Made by a program: the position numbers and the translations under genes. The notes below the pieces were generated by a model that was not told where the DNA came from, searched no databases, and saw only the letters and a list, made by a program, of their open reading frames with translations. Positions 42,330-50,953 of a stretch of 64,000 nucleotides of DNA are shown here, one piece after another (position 1 is the first letter of the stretch; every line of letters begins with the position of its first letter). The stretch lies in contig NZ_QMHO01000003.1 in NCBI RefSeq assembly GCF_003313505.1, forward strand, positions 393,364 to 457,363, in the 5' to 3' direction. Source of the DNA: Pedobacter nanyangensis. GTDB taxonomy: Bacteria > Bacteroidota > Bacteroidia > Sphingobacteriales > Sphingobacteriaceae.

Positions 42330-45300
42330 ATGCTAAAACTGTCCTTTAAACAGCAAATACTTACCGGATTTGCGGTTTCCCTCGTCTTTGTTTTCATTTC
42401 TGCTGTTGCTTCTTATCTAAGTTTCAAATCTTTAAACGATAGTTATAATTGGGTAGAACATACACAAGAGGTTACTAAAACCGCCGAGCGTTTGGAAATT
42501 GAACTGCTCAATGCGGAAACCGGCCTGAGGGGGTACGTGCTTACCGAGAAAGAATACTATCGCGAGCCTTACGTAAAAAGCATTGATAAAATAATGCCTT
42601 TAGTTGAAAAACTACAGAATTTGGTAGGCGATAATAGCGTTCAGGAAGCGAAAATTGATAGTATGGCCATGTATGCAGGGCTTAAAACCGCGGACATGAA
42701 GCAAATCATGACCAAAACAGGTACGCTTGGTTTTGAAGCCGCAAAACAGCATATTTTAACCGACAAAGGCCGCATCTATAAAAATAAACTATTGCAATTT
42801 GCCGATTTGATGACGGCGGAAGAATATCGTTTGCTAGGTGAAAGAAGGGCGGTAATGGCGGCCAGAAGCAATCAAACCATTATTATTGTTAGCTTAAGTG
42901 CCCTCATTATTTTCGGCTTGATTTTATTCCTGTTAAGGTATATTAGAAAAACTTTTGACCAGCAAAAGGAAACGGAGAAACACATTCTCCTGACAAATGC
43001 GGAGTTGCAGGAGTTATCTGCAAAAAATGAGCAGCACAACTGGCTGTTAAGCAGCGAGGCAAGGGTAAATGATGTGATGAGGGGCGAGTTTAACATGGAC
43101 CAATTGGCGCAGAACATCATTTCATCCATTTGCAACATATTAAATTTCCCAGTTGGGGTTTTTTATTTGGCAAACCGCTCGCAAAAAACACTATCTGTTA
43201 GAGGCACCTTTGCTATCCACGAAAATTTAGCCGGCAGGAAATATCATTTTGGAGAAGGCCTGGCCGGACAAACTGCTCTGGAAAAAAAGATAAGGGTATT
43301 TAGTCCGGTTCCAGATGGCTATATCAAAATCAGTTCGGTTTTGGGCAATGCCAACCCAAGCCATATCTTATGTCTACCGGTGTTGTTTGAAGAGGAAACG
43401 ATTGCCGTTTTAGAAATTGGCCTAATTCATGAGCCCCTTGAAGCACACCTCATTTTTTTAGAGAAAATTGCCACCGATATCGGCATTGCTGTAAATAGCA
43501 TGGTAGCTAAGGTAAAATTGCAAGAGCTTTTCGAAAAAACCCAGCAACAGGCCGAGGAGCTGATCAGCCAGCAAGAAGAGCTTCGCGTAACCAATGAAGA
43601 CCTCATCCATAAAACTGAAGAACTACAGGCTTCTGAAGAAGAACTAAGAGTACAACAAGAAGAACTGCAGCAAGCCAATTCAGAACTTGAGGAAAAAGCG
43701 CAATTACTTGAGGAAAAAAATGCTTCCATTAACCAAGCTAAGGAAGCCATTGGATTAAAAGCGGCCGAACTGGAGTTAAGCAGCAGGTACAAATCTGAGT
43801 TTTTGGCAAACATGAGCCACGAATTGCGTACGCCGCTCAACAGTATTCTCATCTTGGCCAGGATTTTAAAAGAAAATAAGCTCAACAATCTTTCAGAAGA
43901 ACAAATCAAGTATGCGGGGGTAATCCATAACGCCGGCTCAGATTTATTGGCGCTCATCAATGATATTTTAGATCTATCAAAAATTGAATCGGGCAAGGTA
44001 GATCTGGTGATCGAACAGGTTAAGCCTACGGCAATAAAGGCACAAATTGAGTCGCTGTTCAACGAACTGGCCAAACAGAAAGAGATACAGTTTAATTTTA
44101 ACATCAAGGATAACATTCCCAGCACTATAGCTACCGATCAAACGAGGCTTGAACAAGTGGTCAAAAACCTCCTATCCAACGCCTTTAAATTTACCCGGAA
44201 AGGAGGAAAAGTGAGCGTTGAGGTTGGATTAGCGCAAAAAGAACAGATCAAATACAACAAGTCGCTTCTGGAGCTCGATAAAAGCCCGATTTATTTTGCC
44301 GTTAACGATAGTGGAATAGGTATTTCCAAGGATAAACAACAAATCATTTTCGAGGCTTTTCAACAAGAAGACGGATCAACCAGTAGAAAATATGGCGGCA
44401 CAGGCTTAGGACTGTCAATCAGCAGAGAGCTGGCTAATTTATTGGGCGGGGAAATACAATTAACCAGCGAAGTTGGGGTAGGCAGTACCTTTACGCTACT
44501 TATCCCGCAGGATTTGGCCCTGGAAAACGCTTTAAAAACAACCACTGAAAAAGATAACATTATCGACCTTGCCGTAGCGGCAACGGCAAGTATCTCAGAA
44601 AACATCGAGATTGTTCCGCTGAAACTGAGTAATGGCAACAAACTGCTGATTGTGGAAGATGACGAAAACTTTGCCGAAATTTTGAAAGCCTATGCCATTG
44701 AGAAAGGTTTTGAGCCAATTTTAGCACACAGTGGAGATAAAGGGCTTGAATTGGCCATTTCGGAACTGCCCGACGCAATTGTATTGGACGTAATGCTGCC
44801 AGTAATGGATGGGTGGACGATCCTTAAAAAACTGAAGGCTAATCCGGCAACCCAACACATCCCCATCCACATGATGTCGGCTGGCGACGAAAAACCCGCC
44901 AAAGCCAAAAAAGAGGGCGCTATCGGTTTCCTTAAAAAACCCGTAGAGAAAGAAAAGCTTGATCATGCCTTTGAACTGCTTTCCAATCAGTACAAATATG
45001 ATTTCCATAACGTACTGGTTATTGAAGACCAAGTATTGCAAAGTAACGAGCTCACCGAGCAGCTCATCAAAAAAGGCGCTAAGGTGTCACAGGCATATAC
45101 CGGAGCCGAAGCTAGGCAAATGCTGGAAGAAAGTACTTTCGATTGCATCATTTTAGATTTGAAACTGCCTGATATTTCTGGTTTCGACTTGTTGGACGAA
45201 ATTAAATCCAATCCAGATACCAAGGAGGTTCCGGTGATCATTAACACGGCCATGGAACTTGACAAGGACAAAATGTCCAGCATCATGCGGTATTCGCAGG

Positions 45301-45824
45301 CGATGGTGTTAAAAAGCAACAAATCCAATGATAGGCTGCTGGACGAGGTAAGCCTTTTTATGAACAAGCTACAAGCCGATGCTCCCAGCAGAGAAGAACT
45401 GCCCAAAATTGCCAAAACCCCCAAAAATTATGCTCCAACCATCGAAAAAGCGCTTGAAAATAAAACCATTTTGATTACCGATGATGATATGCGAAATATT
45501 TTCGCCCTATCATCGGCACTACAGGATTATAAAATAAAAGTGCTCATTGCGAATAACGGTATAGAGGCACTTGAAAAACTGGAACAGCATACGGAAATAG
45601 ATTTAGTGCTGATGGATATTATGATGCCGGAAATGGACGGTTATGAAGCCATGCGGAAAATAAGGGCGCAGCGACATTTGGCCAACCTGCCCGTAATTGC
45701 CCTCACTGCCAAAGCCATGAAAAGCGACCGCGAAAAATGTATAGAGGCCGGAGCCAGCGATTACATTTCTAAACCCGTAGATATCGACAAACTACTTTCG
45801 ATGTTGAGGGTTTGGCTAAGCTAG
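42330..45824 (+). CDS. CHASE3-GAF hybrid histidine kinase with three receiver domains
   Basis: The 1164-residue protein has a membrane helix (about 10-30), a CHASE3-like periplasmic domain (about 35-185, NAETGLRGYVLTEKEYYREPY), a second helix (about 184-203) and a GAF domain (about 245-395). A long Glu/Gln-rich coiled coil (395-475) leads to HisKA with SHELRTPLNS (His497) and the ATPase with NLLSNAFKF, GIGISKDKQQ and GGTGLGLSISREL. Three receivers follow, with phospho-acceptors at Asp820, Asp943 and Asp1096. It is the first gene of an operon with cheR and a second hybrid kinase. The architecture suggests a multi-input phosphorelay; the ligand is unknown. Confidence 0.93.
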   Translation: MLKLSFKQQILTGFAVSLVFVFISAVASYLSFKSLNDSYNWVEHTQEVTKTAERLEIELLNAETGLRGYVLTEKEYYREPYVKSIDKIMPLVEKLQNLVGDNSVQEAKIDSMAMYAGLKTADMKQIMTKTGTLGFEAAKQHILTDKGRIYKNKLLQFADLMTAEEYRLLGERRAVMAARSNQTIIIVSLSALIIFGLILFLLRYIRKTFDQQKETEKHILLTNAELQELSAKNEQHNWLLSSEARVNDVMRGEFNMDQLAQNIISSICNILNFPVGVFYLANRSQKTLSVRGTFAIHENLAGRKYHFGEGLAGQTALEKKIRVFSPVPDGYIKISSVLGNANPSHILCLPVLFEEETIAVLEIGLIHEPLEAHLIFLEKIATDIGIAVNSMVAKVKLQELFEKTQQQAEELISQQEELRVTNEDLIHKTEELQASEEELRVQQEELQQANSELEEKAQLLEEKNASINQAKEAIGLKAAELELSSRYKSEFLANMSHELRTPLNSILILARILKENKLNNLSEEQIKYAGVIHNAGSDLLALINDILDLSKIESGKVDLVIEQVKPTAIKAQIESLFNELAKQKEIQFNFNIKDNIPSTIATDQTRLEQVVKNLLSNAFKFTRKGGKVSVEVGLAQKEQIKYNKSLLELDKSPIYFAVNDSGIGISKDKQQIIFEAFQQEDGSTSRKYGGTGLGLSISRELANLLGGEIQLTSEVGVGSTFTLLIPQDLALENALKTTTEKDNIIDLAVAATASISENIEIVPLKLSNGNKLLIVEDDENFAEILKAYAIEKGFEPILAHSGDKGLELAISELPDAIVLDVMLPVMDGWTILKKLKANPATQHIPIHMMSAGDEKPAKAKKEGAIGFLKKPVEKEKLDHAFELLSNQYKYDFHNVLVIEDQVLQSNELTEQLIKKGAKVSQAYTGAEARQMLEESTFDCIILDLKLPDISGFDLLDEIKSNPDTKEVPVIINTAMELDKDKMSSIMRYSQAMVLKSNKSNDRLLDEVSLFMNKLQADAPSREELPKIAKTPKNYAPTIEKALENKTILITDDDMRNIFALSSALQDYKIKVLIANNGIEALEKLEQHTEIDLVLMDIMMPEMDGYEAMRKIRAQRHLANLPVIALTAKAMKSDREKCIEAGASDYISKPVDIDKLLSMLRVWLS

Positions 45825-45829
45825 AGAAC

Positions 45830-46651
45830 ATGACAAAAGACGCGATTACAGACGAACAACTAGAAGAAATCATTTCGGTAACCAGAAACATCTATGGCTT
45901 CGATTTTGATGGATATTCCAGGGCATCCTTAAAAAGAAGGATCAATAGGATCATGGTGCTCAAAAGACTGGATTTCTTTGATTTAAGAAGTACCCTAACC
46001 AACAACAAGGACTTTTTCCATGATTTTTTGAATGAGGTGACCGTGAACGTAACCGAGATGTTCCGTGATCCAAAATTCTTCAAATCGGTTAAAGAAAACG
46101 TTATCCCCTACCTCAGCTCCTACCAACATGTAAAAATTTGGAATGCGGGTTGCTCTACAGGGGAGGAATTATACTCTTTTGCGATACTATTTGAAGAACA
46201 GGGCTTGTATAAACGAAGTTTTTTTTACGGCACAGACATTAACTATAAAGTGCTAGAAACCGCAAAAGAGGGCATTTACGACCTACAAAAAATGAAGCAA
46301 TACTCTGAAAATTACCTGGCATTGGGCGGTGGAAAATCCTTGGCCAACTATTATGTTGCCCAATATGACGCAGCCTCTATTTCCCGACAACTGAAAAAAA
46401 ATGTACTGTTCTCTATGCATAATTTGGTGTCCGATGGGCCATTCAATGAATTCCAGGTTATTTCATGCCGAAATGTGCTAATATATTTCAATCCGGAGCT
46501 GCAAAGAAGCGTAATCAACCTATTTTACGAGAGCTTGGCCAACTTTGGCTTTCTTTGCCTTGGGGGAAAAGAAACCATCCGAGACCCGCACCTGGCCAAA
46601 AAGTTCAAGGCTATCGACAAAAAGAACAACATTTACCAAAAAATTAACTAA
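45830..46651 (+). CDS. CheR-type protein-glutamate methyltransferase
   Basis: CheR uses S-adenosylmethionine to methylate glutamates of sensory coiled coils. I start it at the ATG at 45830 (273 residues), five bases after the kinase stop; an in-frame TTG at 45812 would overlap it. The N-terminal helical domain has GYSRASLKRRINRIM near residue 22, the SAM site is KIWNAGCSTGEELYSFAI near residues 102-119, and VISCRNVLIYF near 209 is the active-site block. No chemoreceptor, CheB or CheW is adjacent, so its target may be the coiled coils of the flanking kinases. Confidence 0.92.
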   Translation: MTKDAITDEQLEEIISVTRNIYGFDFDGYSRASLKRRINRIMVLKRLDFFDLRSTLTNNKDFFHDFLNEVTVNVTEMFRDPKFFKSVKENVIPYLSSYQHVKIWNAGCSTGEELYSFAILFEEQGLYKRSFFYGTDINYKVLETAKEGIYDLQKMKQYSENYLALGGGKSLANYYVAQYDAASISRQLKKNVLFSMHNLVSDGPFNEFQVISCRNVLIYFNPELQRSVINLFYESLANFGFLCLGGKETIRDPHLAKKFKAIDKKNNIYQKIN

Positions 46652-46661
46652 TTTCCCTAAA

Positions 46662-48251
46662 ATGAGCAAGATAAACCTTTTAATTGTAGACGATAAGCAA
46701 GAAAACATTATTGCTTTGGAAGCCCTTTTAAATAGGAACGACATCAATATTATTACCACAACTTCGCCTAATGATGCGCTCCGTATTTGCTGGGAAAAAG
46801 AAATTGCCATCGCTCTTGTTGATGTCCAAATGCCAGAAATGAATGGTTTTGAGCTTGTAGAAATCCTAAAGAACAATGCCCGTACGCAAGATATTCTGAT
46901 CATTTTCGTGACGGCTATTTCCACGGAACCCAAATATGCCATCAAAGGTTTAAGCGCCGGAGCGGTAGATTATCTATACAAACCACTGGATCCCTATATC
47001 ACTTCGGCCAAAGTTGATTCGTTTATACAGCTAGTGAAGACCCAGATTGAGATCAAGACCAAAAATCTCCAGCTGGAAAAAATCCAATCTGATTTAATTA
47101 AGGCGAAGGAAGATGCCGAACAAGGCAAAAGAGCCAAAGAGAACTTTATGGCCAATATGAGCCATGAAATACGTACGCCTATTAACGGAATTATCGGCCT
47201 TGTTCATCTCCTCAAAAGAGAGGCCCTTAGCGATGAGCAAAATGAAATCGTCAATTTGCTTGATGTATCGTCCAACTCCCTCCTGGGTGTAATTAACGAC
47301 ATCCTGGATCTTTCAAAAATTGAGGCTGGCAAATATAGCATCAGCTTTGCGGAAACCGATATCAAGGATTTGGCCTCCAAAGCGGCCAACCTGCTAAACA
47401 TTAAAGCGATTGAAAAGAATATTAGCCTAAAACTGCTGATTGACGATAACGTACCTCGGTTTATCATGGCTGATTCCCTGCGCCTTAACCAAATTTTCAT
47501 GAACTTGTTAAGCAATGCCGTAAAATTTACGAATGAGGGTGAAGTGATTTTTAAGGTAGAGGTTTTGGACGAAAAACCAAGCACTGCTTTTCTTCGCTTT
47601 TCGGTAATTGATACTGGTATTGGCATTTCGCAGGAAAATATAGAAACCATTTTCCATTCTTTTGAGCAGGTAGAAAACGTACATACCAGAGTTTACGGAG
47701 GCACGGGACTGGGCCTTTCCATCGTTAAAAAACTTGCGGAACTTAAGGGTGGTGAGCTTGATGTGAAAAGCGAGCTTGGAAAAGGCAGCACCTTCTCTTT
47801 CACCAAGTGGTACAATGTGGTAGAGAAAGAGGAAAAGATAAAGGTTGGCAAAGGACCGGAGCAATTGGCCGCCCTTACCGGGTTAAAGGTTTTGGTAGCC
47901 GAAGACAATTCGATCAACGTGTTTCTTATCGTAAAAATCCTGAACGATTGGAAGGTACAAACTACGGTGGTAACCAACGGTGCCGCAGCACTGGATGCCT
48001 TGGAAAAAGAACACTTTGATTTGGTCCTGATGGACACCTACATGCCCGTGATGAATGGGTTGGAAGCGATCAAAAAGATTAGGGCTGGCCACATTCCCGG
48101 CAAGGAAAAAACACCTATCATATCTTTCTCTGCCGGGGTGCTGGACCATGACAAGGAAACGGCCAAAGAAGTTGGTGCCGATGATATTATTGGCAAGCCA
48201 TTTAAAATTGACACGCTGCATGAGAAAATTAGCACGCTAACCAAAAGGTAA
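46662..48251 (+). CDS. Receiver-kinase-receiver hybrid histidine kinase
   Basis: I start it at the ATG at 46662 (MSKINLLIVDDKQENI), 529 residues, ten bases after cheR; the longer frame overlaps cheR. It begins with a receiver (Asp54 in ALVDVQMPEM), then a coiled linker, HisKA with SHEIRTPING (His168), the ATPase with NLLSNAVKFTNEG, IDTGIGI and GGTGLGLSIVKKL, and a C-terminal receiver (Asp458 in LVLMDTYMPV). It has no membrane segment. The N-terminal receiver suggests that it takes phosphate from the large kinase upstream and so forms the second layer of a relay. Confidence 0.93.
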   Translation: MSKINLLIVDDKQENIIALEALLNRNDINIITTTSPNDALRICWEKEIAIALVDVQMPEMNGFELVEILKNNARTQDILIIFVTAISTEPKYAIKGLSAGAVDYLYKPLDPYITSAKVDSFIQLVKTQIEIKTKNLQLEKIQSDLIKAKEDAEQGKRAKENFMANMSHEIRTPINGIIGLVHLLKREALSDEQNEIVNLLDVSSNSLLGVINDILDLSKIEAGKYSISFAETDIKDLASKAANLLNIKAIEKNISLKLLIDDNVPRFIMADSLRLNQIFMNLLSNAVKFTNEGEVIFKVEVLDEKPSTAFLRFSVIDTGIGISQENIETIFHSFEQVENVHTRVYGGTGLGLSIVKKLAELKGGELDVKSELGKGSTFSFTKWYNVVEKEEKIKVGKGPEQLAALTGLKVLVAEDNSINVFLIVKILNDWKVQTTVVTNGAAALDALEKEHFDLVLMDTYMPVMNGLEAIKKIRAGHIPGKEKTPIISFSAGVLDHDKETAKEVGADDIIGKPFKIDTLHEKISTLTKR

Positions 48252-48256
48252 ACCGG

Positions 48257-48817
48257 CTATTTATTAAACAAGGTCATGGTTTGGGCCGCACCAATCGTTA
48301 CAAAACTTTTAATCATACTTACTGCCCTGTTTACCAGCACGGGCAGTTCTTTTTTCTCATTTTTATCAAATTGCCCCAACACAAATTCAGCTTGCCTACC
48401 TTTTGGAAAATCATCGCCTATTCCAAAACGCAAACGGGCATAGTTTTGGCCCCCGCATACTTCCTCAATACTTTTTAGGCCGTTATGGCCCGCACTGCTT
48501 CCCTGTAGTTTCATTCTCAACTTGCCCAGCGGCAAAGCCAAATCATCAACCAAAACCAGTACATTTTCGGGGGCTATCTTCAGTTCCTTCATCCAATAAT
48601 TCACCGCCTTCCCGCTCAGGTTCATATAAGTAGTTGGTTTAATGACATGTAGTTTTTTGCCTCTGTGGGAAACTTCGGCATGATAGGCCAACCTGCCGTG
48701 CTCAAAATTACCTTCCAAGCCAGCAACCAGTTCATCGGCAATATCAAAGCCTATGTTATGACGCGTCCCTACATATTCGGCACCAATGTTGCCCAAACCT
48801 ACAATCAAGAATTTCAT
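48257..48817 (-). CDS. pth: Peptidyl-tRNA hydrolase
   Basis: Pth recycles tRNA by cleaving peptidyl-tRNA released prematurely from ribosomes. The 186-residue protein has VGLGNIGAEYVGTRHNIGFDIAD at residues 6-28, with Asn and the catalytic His21 in the conserved positions, KPTTYMNLSGKAV near 60 and DDLALPLGKLRMKLQGSSAGHNGLKSIEE near 91-119. Its stop lies five bases from the convergent kinase operon. It starts only five bases after a consensus promoter box, so its mRNA may be leaderless. Confidence 0.96.
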   Translation of the reverse strand: MKFLIVGLGNIGAEYVGTRHNIGFDIADELVAGLEGNFEHGRLAYHAEVSHRGKKLHVIKPTTYMNLSGKAVNYWMKELKIAPENVLVLVDDLALPLGKLRMKLQGSSAGHNGLKSIEEVCGGQNYARLRFGIGDDFPKGRQAEFVLGQFDKNEKKELPVLVNRAVSMIKSFVTIGAAQTMTLFNK

Positions 48818-48822
48818 GTGCG

Positions 48823-48830
48823 CAAAGGTA
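48823..48830 (-). promoter_or_regulatory. TAnnTTTG box five bases before pth
   Basis: Minus strand TACCTTTG, then CGCAC, then ATG. The -33 half is not evident. A leaderless transcript is predicted. Confidence 0.45.
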
Positions 48831-48897
48831 AGCAGTTAACCGTTAAAAGTGGAAAGTTACGAGTTAAAAGTTGTAAGCGAAATGCCTGTAAACAAAA

Positions 48898-48922
48898 ATG
48901 GCATCCCGTTAAGGAATGCCAT
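48898..48922 (-). terminator. Terminator of rplY
   Basis: Minus strand ATGGCAT, inner TCC/GGG pairing, ATGCCAT followed by TTTTGTTT, 35 bases after the rplY stop. Confidence 0.75.
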
Positions 48923-48956
48923 CTTATTTTGTCAATCAAAGACCTAAATCTTTGGA

Positions 48957-49538
48957 TTATTTACCGCCTTTAGCGGCGTTTTCTGCTTGTTTCAATGCTC
49001 TTGACATTCCTACTGATACGATAGTATCCTCTGGAGTGTTGGTTACAAAGTACTCGCCTTTTTCAAGGTCGCGAACGCGGAACAAGTTCCCAACTTCCAT
49101 TTTAGCAATGCTCACTTCAACTACTTGAGGCATGCTTTTAGGCAATGCTTTCACACGTAGTTTACGTAATTTTTGAACTAATTTACCCCCCATTTTAACA
49201 CCTGGAGAAGTTCCGGTTAATTTCACAGGGATTTCCATGGTGATTTCTTTATCGTCAAACAATTGAAGAAAATCAACGTGCAACAACAAATCAGTTAATG
49301 GGTGAAACTGAGTATCCTTAACGATAGCTTTTACAACTTTACCATCAAGGTTGATCTCAATAAAGTTAGCTTCTGGCGAGTAGATAGCTCCGTTTAAATC
49401 AGTTCTGGTAACAGCAAAATGCACTTGCTCTTTACCTCCATACAATACAGCGGGAACCTTACCTTCGTAGCGAAGCTCTTTGGCATCGCGTTTCCCTACG
49501 TTCTCCCTAAGAGAACCGCTAATAGCGATAGTTTTCAT
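48957..49538 (-). CDS. rplY: 50S ribosomal protein L25/Ctc (long TL5 form)
   Basis: L25 binds 5S rRNA in the large subunit; the long CTC/TL5 form has an extra C-terminal beta domain. I start it at 49538 (MKTIAISGSLRENVGKRDAKELRYEGKVPAVLYGG), 193 residues; the upstream extension is a translated repeat. The N-terminal L25 domain spans about 1-92 and the TL5 domain about 95-185 (EIPVKLTGTSPGVKMGGKL). It lies downstream of prs on the same strand, and its own start is preceded by repeat DNA. Confidence 0.95.
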   Translation of the reverse strand: MKTIAISGSLRENVGKRDAKELRYEGKVPAVLYGGKEQVHFAVTRTDLNGAIYSPEANFIEINLDGKVVKAIVKDTQFHPLTDLLLHVDFLQLFDDKEITMEIPVKLTGTSPGVKMGGKLVQKLRKLRVKALPKSMPQVVEVSIAKMEVGNLFRVRDLEKGEYFVTNTPEDTIVSVGMSRALKQAENAAKGGK

Positions 49539-49559
49539 GTTTATATATTTATTTATTAG

Positions 49560-49620
49560 TATCAAGTATTTGGTATCGAGTATCAAGACTTACGCCTTAA
49601 ACCTTTTACCTTACACCTTT
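49560..49620. repeat. Intergenic word repeat between prs and rplY
   Basis: The spacer contains ATCAAGTATTTGGTATCGAG-like direct repeats and the 15-mer TTACCTTACACCTTT (49606-49620), identical to 27447-27461. It supports a family of small dispersed repeats within operons. Confidence 0.55.
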
Positions 49621-49622
49621 AA

Positions 49623-50564
49623 TTACACTCTAAAAAGCTCACTAATTGAGCCGTTTTCATTTACGCTGGCAATAGCTTTAGCAAATAACTTTGCCGTACT
49701 CAGCTGTCTAATTTTCGGGCTGCTTTGCTTCAATGGAATGGTATCTGTAACGATCAATTCCTCAAGCACCGAGTTTTCGACAGTTTCGTAGGCCTTACCC
49801 GAAAGTACAGGATGAGTACATACTGCCCTTACGCTCTTCGCTCCATTATCCATAATCAGCTGGGCCGCCTTAGCTAAAGTTCCGGCGGTATCACAAATAT
49901 CATCAATCAGCACAATATCTTGTCCGGTCACATCTCCAATGATCGACATTGATTCGATCTCATTAGCACGTTTACGACGTTTGTCACAAATCACCACCTC
50001 GGCATTAAAAAACTTGGCAAAAGTTCTGGCTCTATAAGAACCGCCCATATCTGGTGAAGCGATGGTTAGGTTTTCTAAACCCAAACTTTTGATATAAGGA
50101 ACAAAAATCACCGCTCCATCTAGGTGGTCCACCGGGATATCAAAAAAACCTTGAATTTGCGCCGCATGCAAGTCCATGGTCATGATACGGTGGATTCCCG
50201 CCGCTTTCAATAAATTAGCAACCAATTTAGCGCCAATGGCCACACGTGGCTTATCTTTTCTATCCTGCCGGGCCAAACCATAGTAAGGAACTACTGCGGT
50301 AATGTAATGCGCAGATGCTCTGCGAGCGGCATCAACCATCAACAAAAGCTCCATTAAATTATCACTAGGTTGGTGCGTAGATTGCACTAGGAAAACATCA
50401 CTACCTCTAACCGATTCATCAAATGAGGGCTGGAATTCGCCATCGCTAAACTTACTTAAGGTAACATTTCCGAGGGGTTTACCGTATTCTTCAGCTATTT
50501 TACTGGCAAGGTCTTTGGTTCCACTTCCAGCAAAAATTTTAACAGGGTTAAATTGCAATGGCAT
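49623..50564 (-). CDS. prs: Ribose-phosphate pyrophosphokinase
   Basis: This enzyme makes PRPP from ribose-5-phosphate and ATP for nucleotides, histidine and tryptophan. The 313-residue protein has FSDGEFQPSFDESVRGSDVFLVQS near residue 40, the regulatory/active block YYGLARQDRKDKPR near 99, DLHAAQIQGFFDIPVDHL near 134 and the PRPP loop VLIDDICDTAGTL near 219. All belong to class I enzymes and the length is normal. It is 72 bases downstream of tRNA-Gln and separated from it by a terminator. Confidence 0.98.
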   Translation of the reverse strand: MPLQFNPVKIFAGSGTKDLASKIAEEYGKPLGNVTLSKFSDGEFQPSFDESVRGSDVFLVQSTHQPSDNLMELLLMVDAARRASAHYITAVVPYYGLARQDRKDKPRVAIGAKLVANLLKAAGIHRIMTMDLHAAQIQGFFDIPVDHLDGAVIFVPYIKSLGLENLTIASPDMGGSYRARTFAKFFNAEVVICDKRRKRANEIESMSIIGDVTGQDIVLIDDICDTAGTLAKAAQLIMDNGAKSVRAVCTHPVLSGKAYETVENSVLEELIVTDTIPLKQSSPKIRQLSTAKLFAKAIASVNENGSISELFRV

Positions 50565-50597
50565 GATTTGCGGGTATCAATGCTTGTTAATAAAAAA

Positions 50598-50625
50598 TCG
50601 GGTTGCGGTTTCATTCACAACCCGA
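50598..50625 (-). terminator. Terminator of tRNA-Gln
   Basis: Minus strand TCGGGTTG, 12-base loop, CAACCCGA then TTTTTTATT. It lies 10 bases after the tRNA 3' end and before prs. Confidence 0.85.
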
Positions 50626-50635
50626 CGTGATTTTG

Positions 50636-50706
50636 TTGTCCGACCTGGATTCGAACCAAGACAAACGGTACCAAAAACCGTTGTACTACCCTTATACTAT
50701 CGGACA
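50636..50706 (-). tRNA. tRNA-Gln (anticodon UUG)
   Basis: The minus strand folds as a full 71-nt cloverleaf: acceptor TGTCCGA/TCGGACA, D stem GTAT/GTAC, anticodon stem ACGGT/ACCGT with loop TTTTGGT (anticodon TTG), T stem CTTGG/CCAGG with TTCGAAT, and discriminator A. CCA is not encoded. It has its own consensus promoter and terminator. Confidence 0.95.
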
Positions 50707-50753
50707 ATCTTCCTTTTCAGCGGCGCTCTCAAGCGTATTGCTGAAAGGGAATG

Positions 50754-50784
50754 CAAATGTACGCACATTTTTGATACTTGCAAA
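50754..50784 (-). promoter_or_regulatory. Promoter of tRNA-Gln
   Basis: TTTG (50781-50784), exactly 19 bases, TACATTTG (50754-50761) on the minus strand: a perfect consensus match. The start should be near 50749. Confidence 0.8.
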
Positions 50785-50953
50785 CATCTTGCGCAAAAAT
50801 TTTTAAAATATTTTCTACCTCCACTGATTGTCAGATATATTTAGTTATTTTTTGTTAAATAAGAATATTCGCTAACTTCTATATCAATCTATTTCTTTAT
50901 TTTCGGCAGCATTTAATGCATCAAAACCAAGGGTTAAGAAACCATATCAGAAT

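Noticed and set aside
43427..44125. 232-codon open frame on the minus strand
   Set aside because: It is antisense to the kinase core of the hybrid kinase; Ser/Leu-rich composition is typical of a shadow of a Glu-rich coiled coil.
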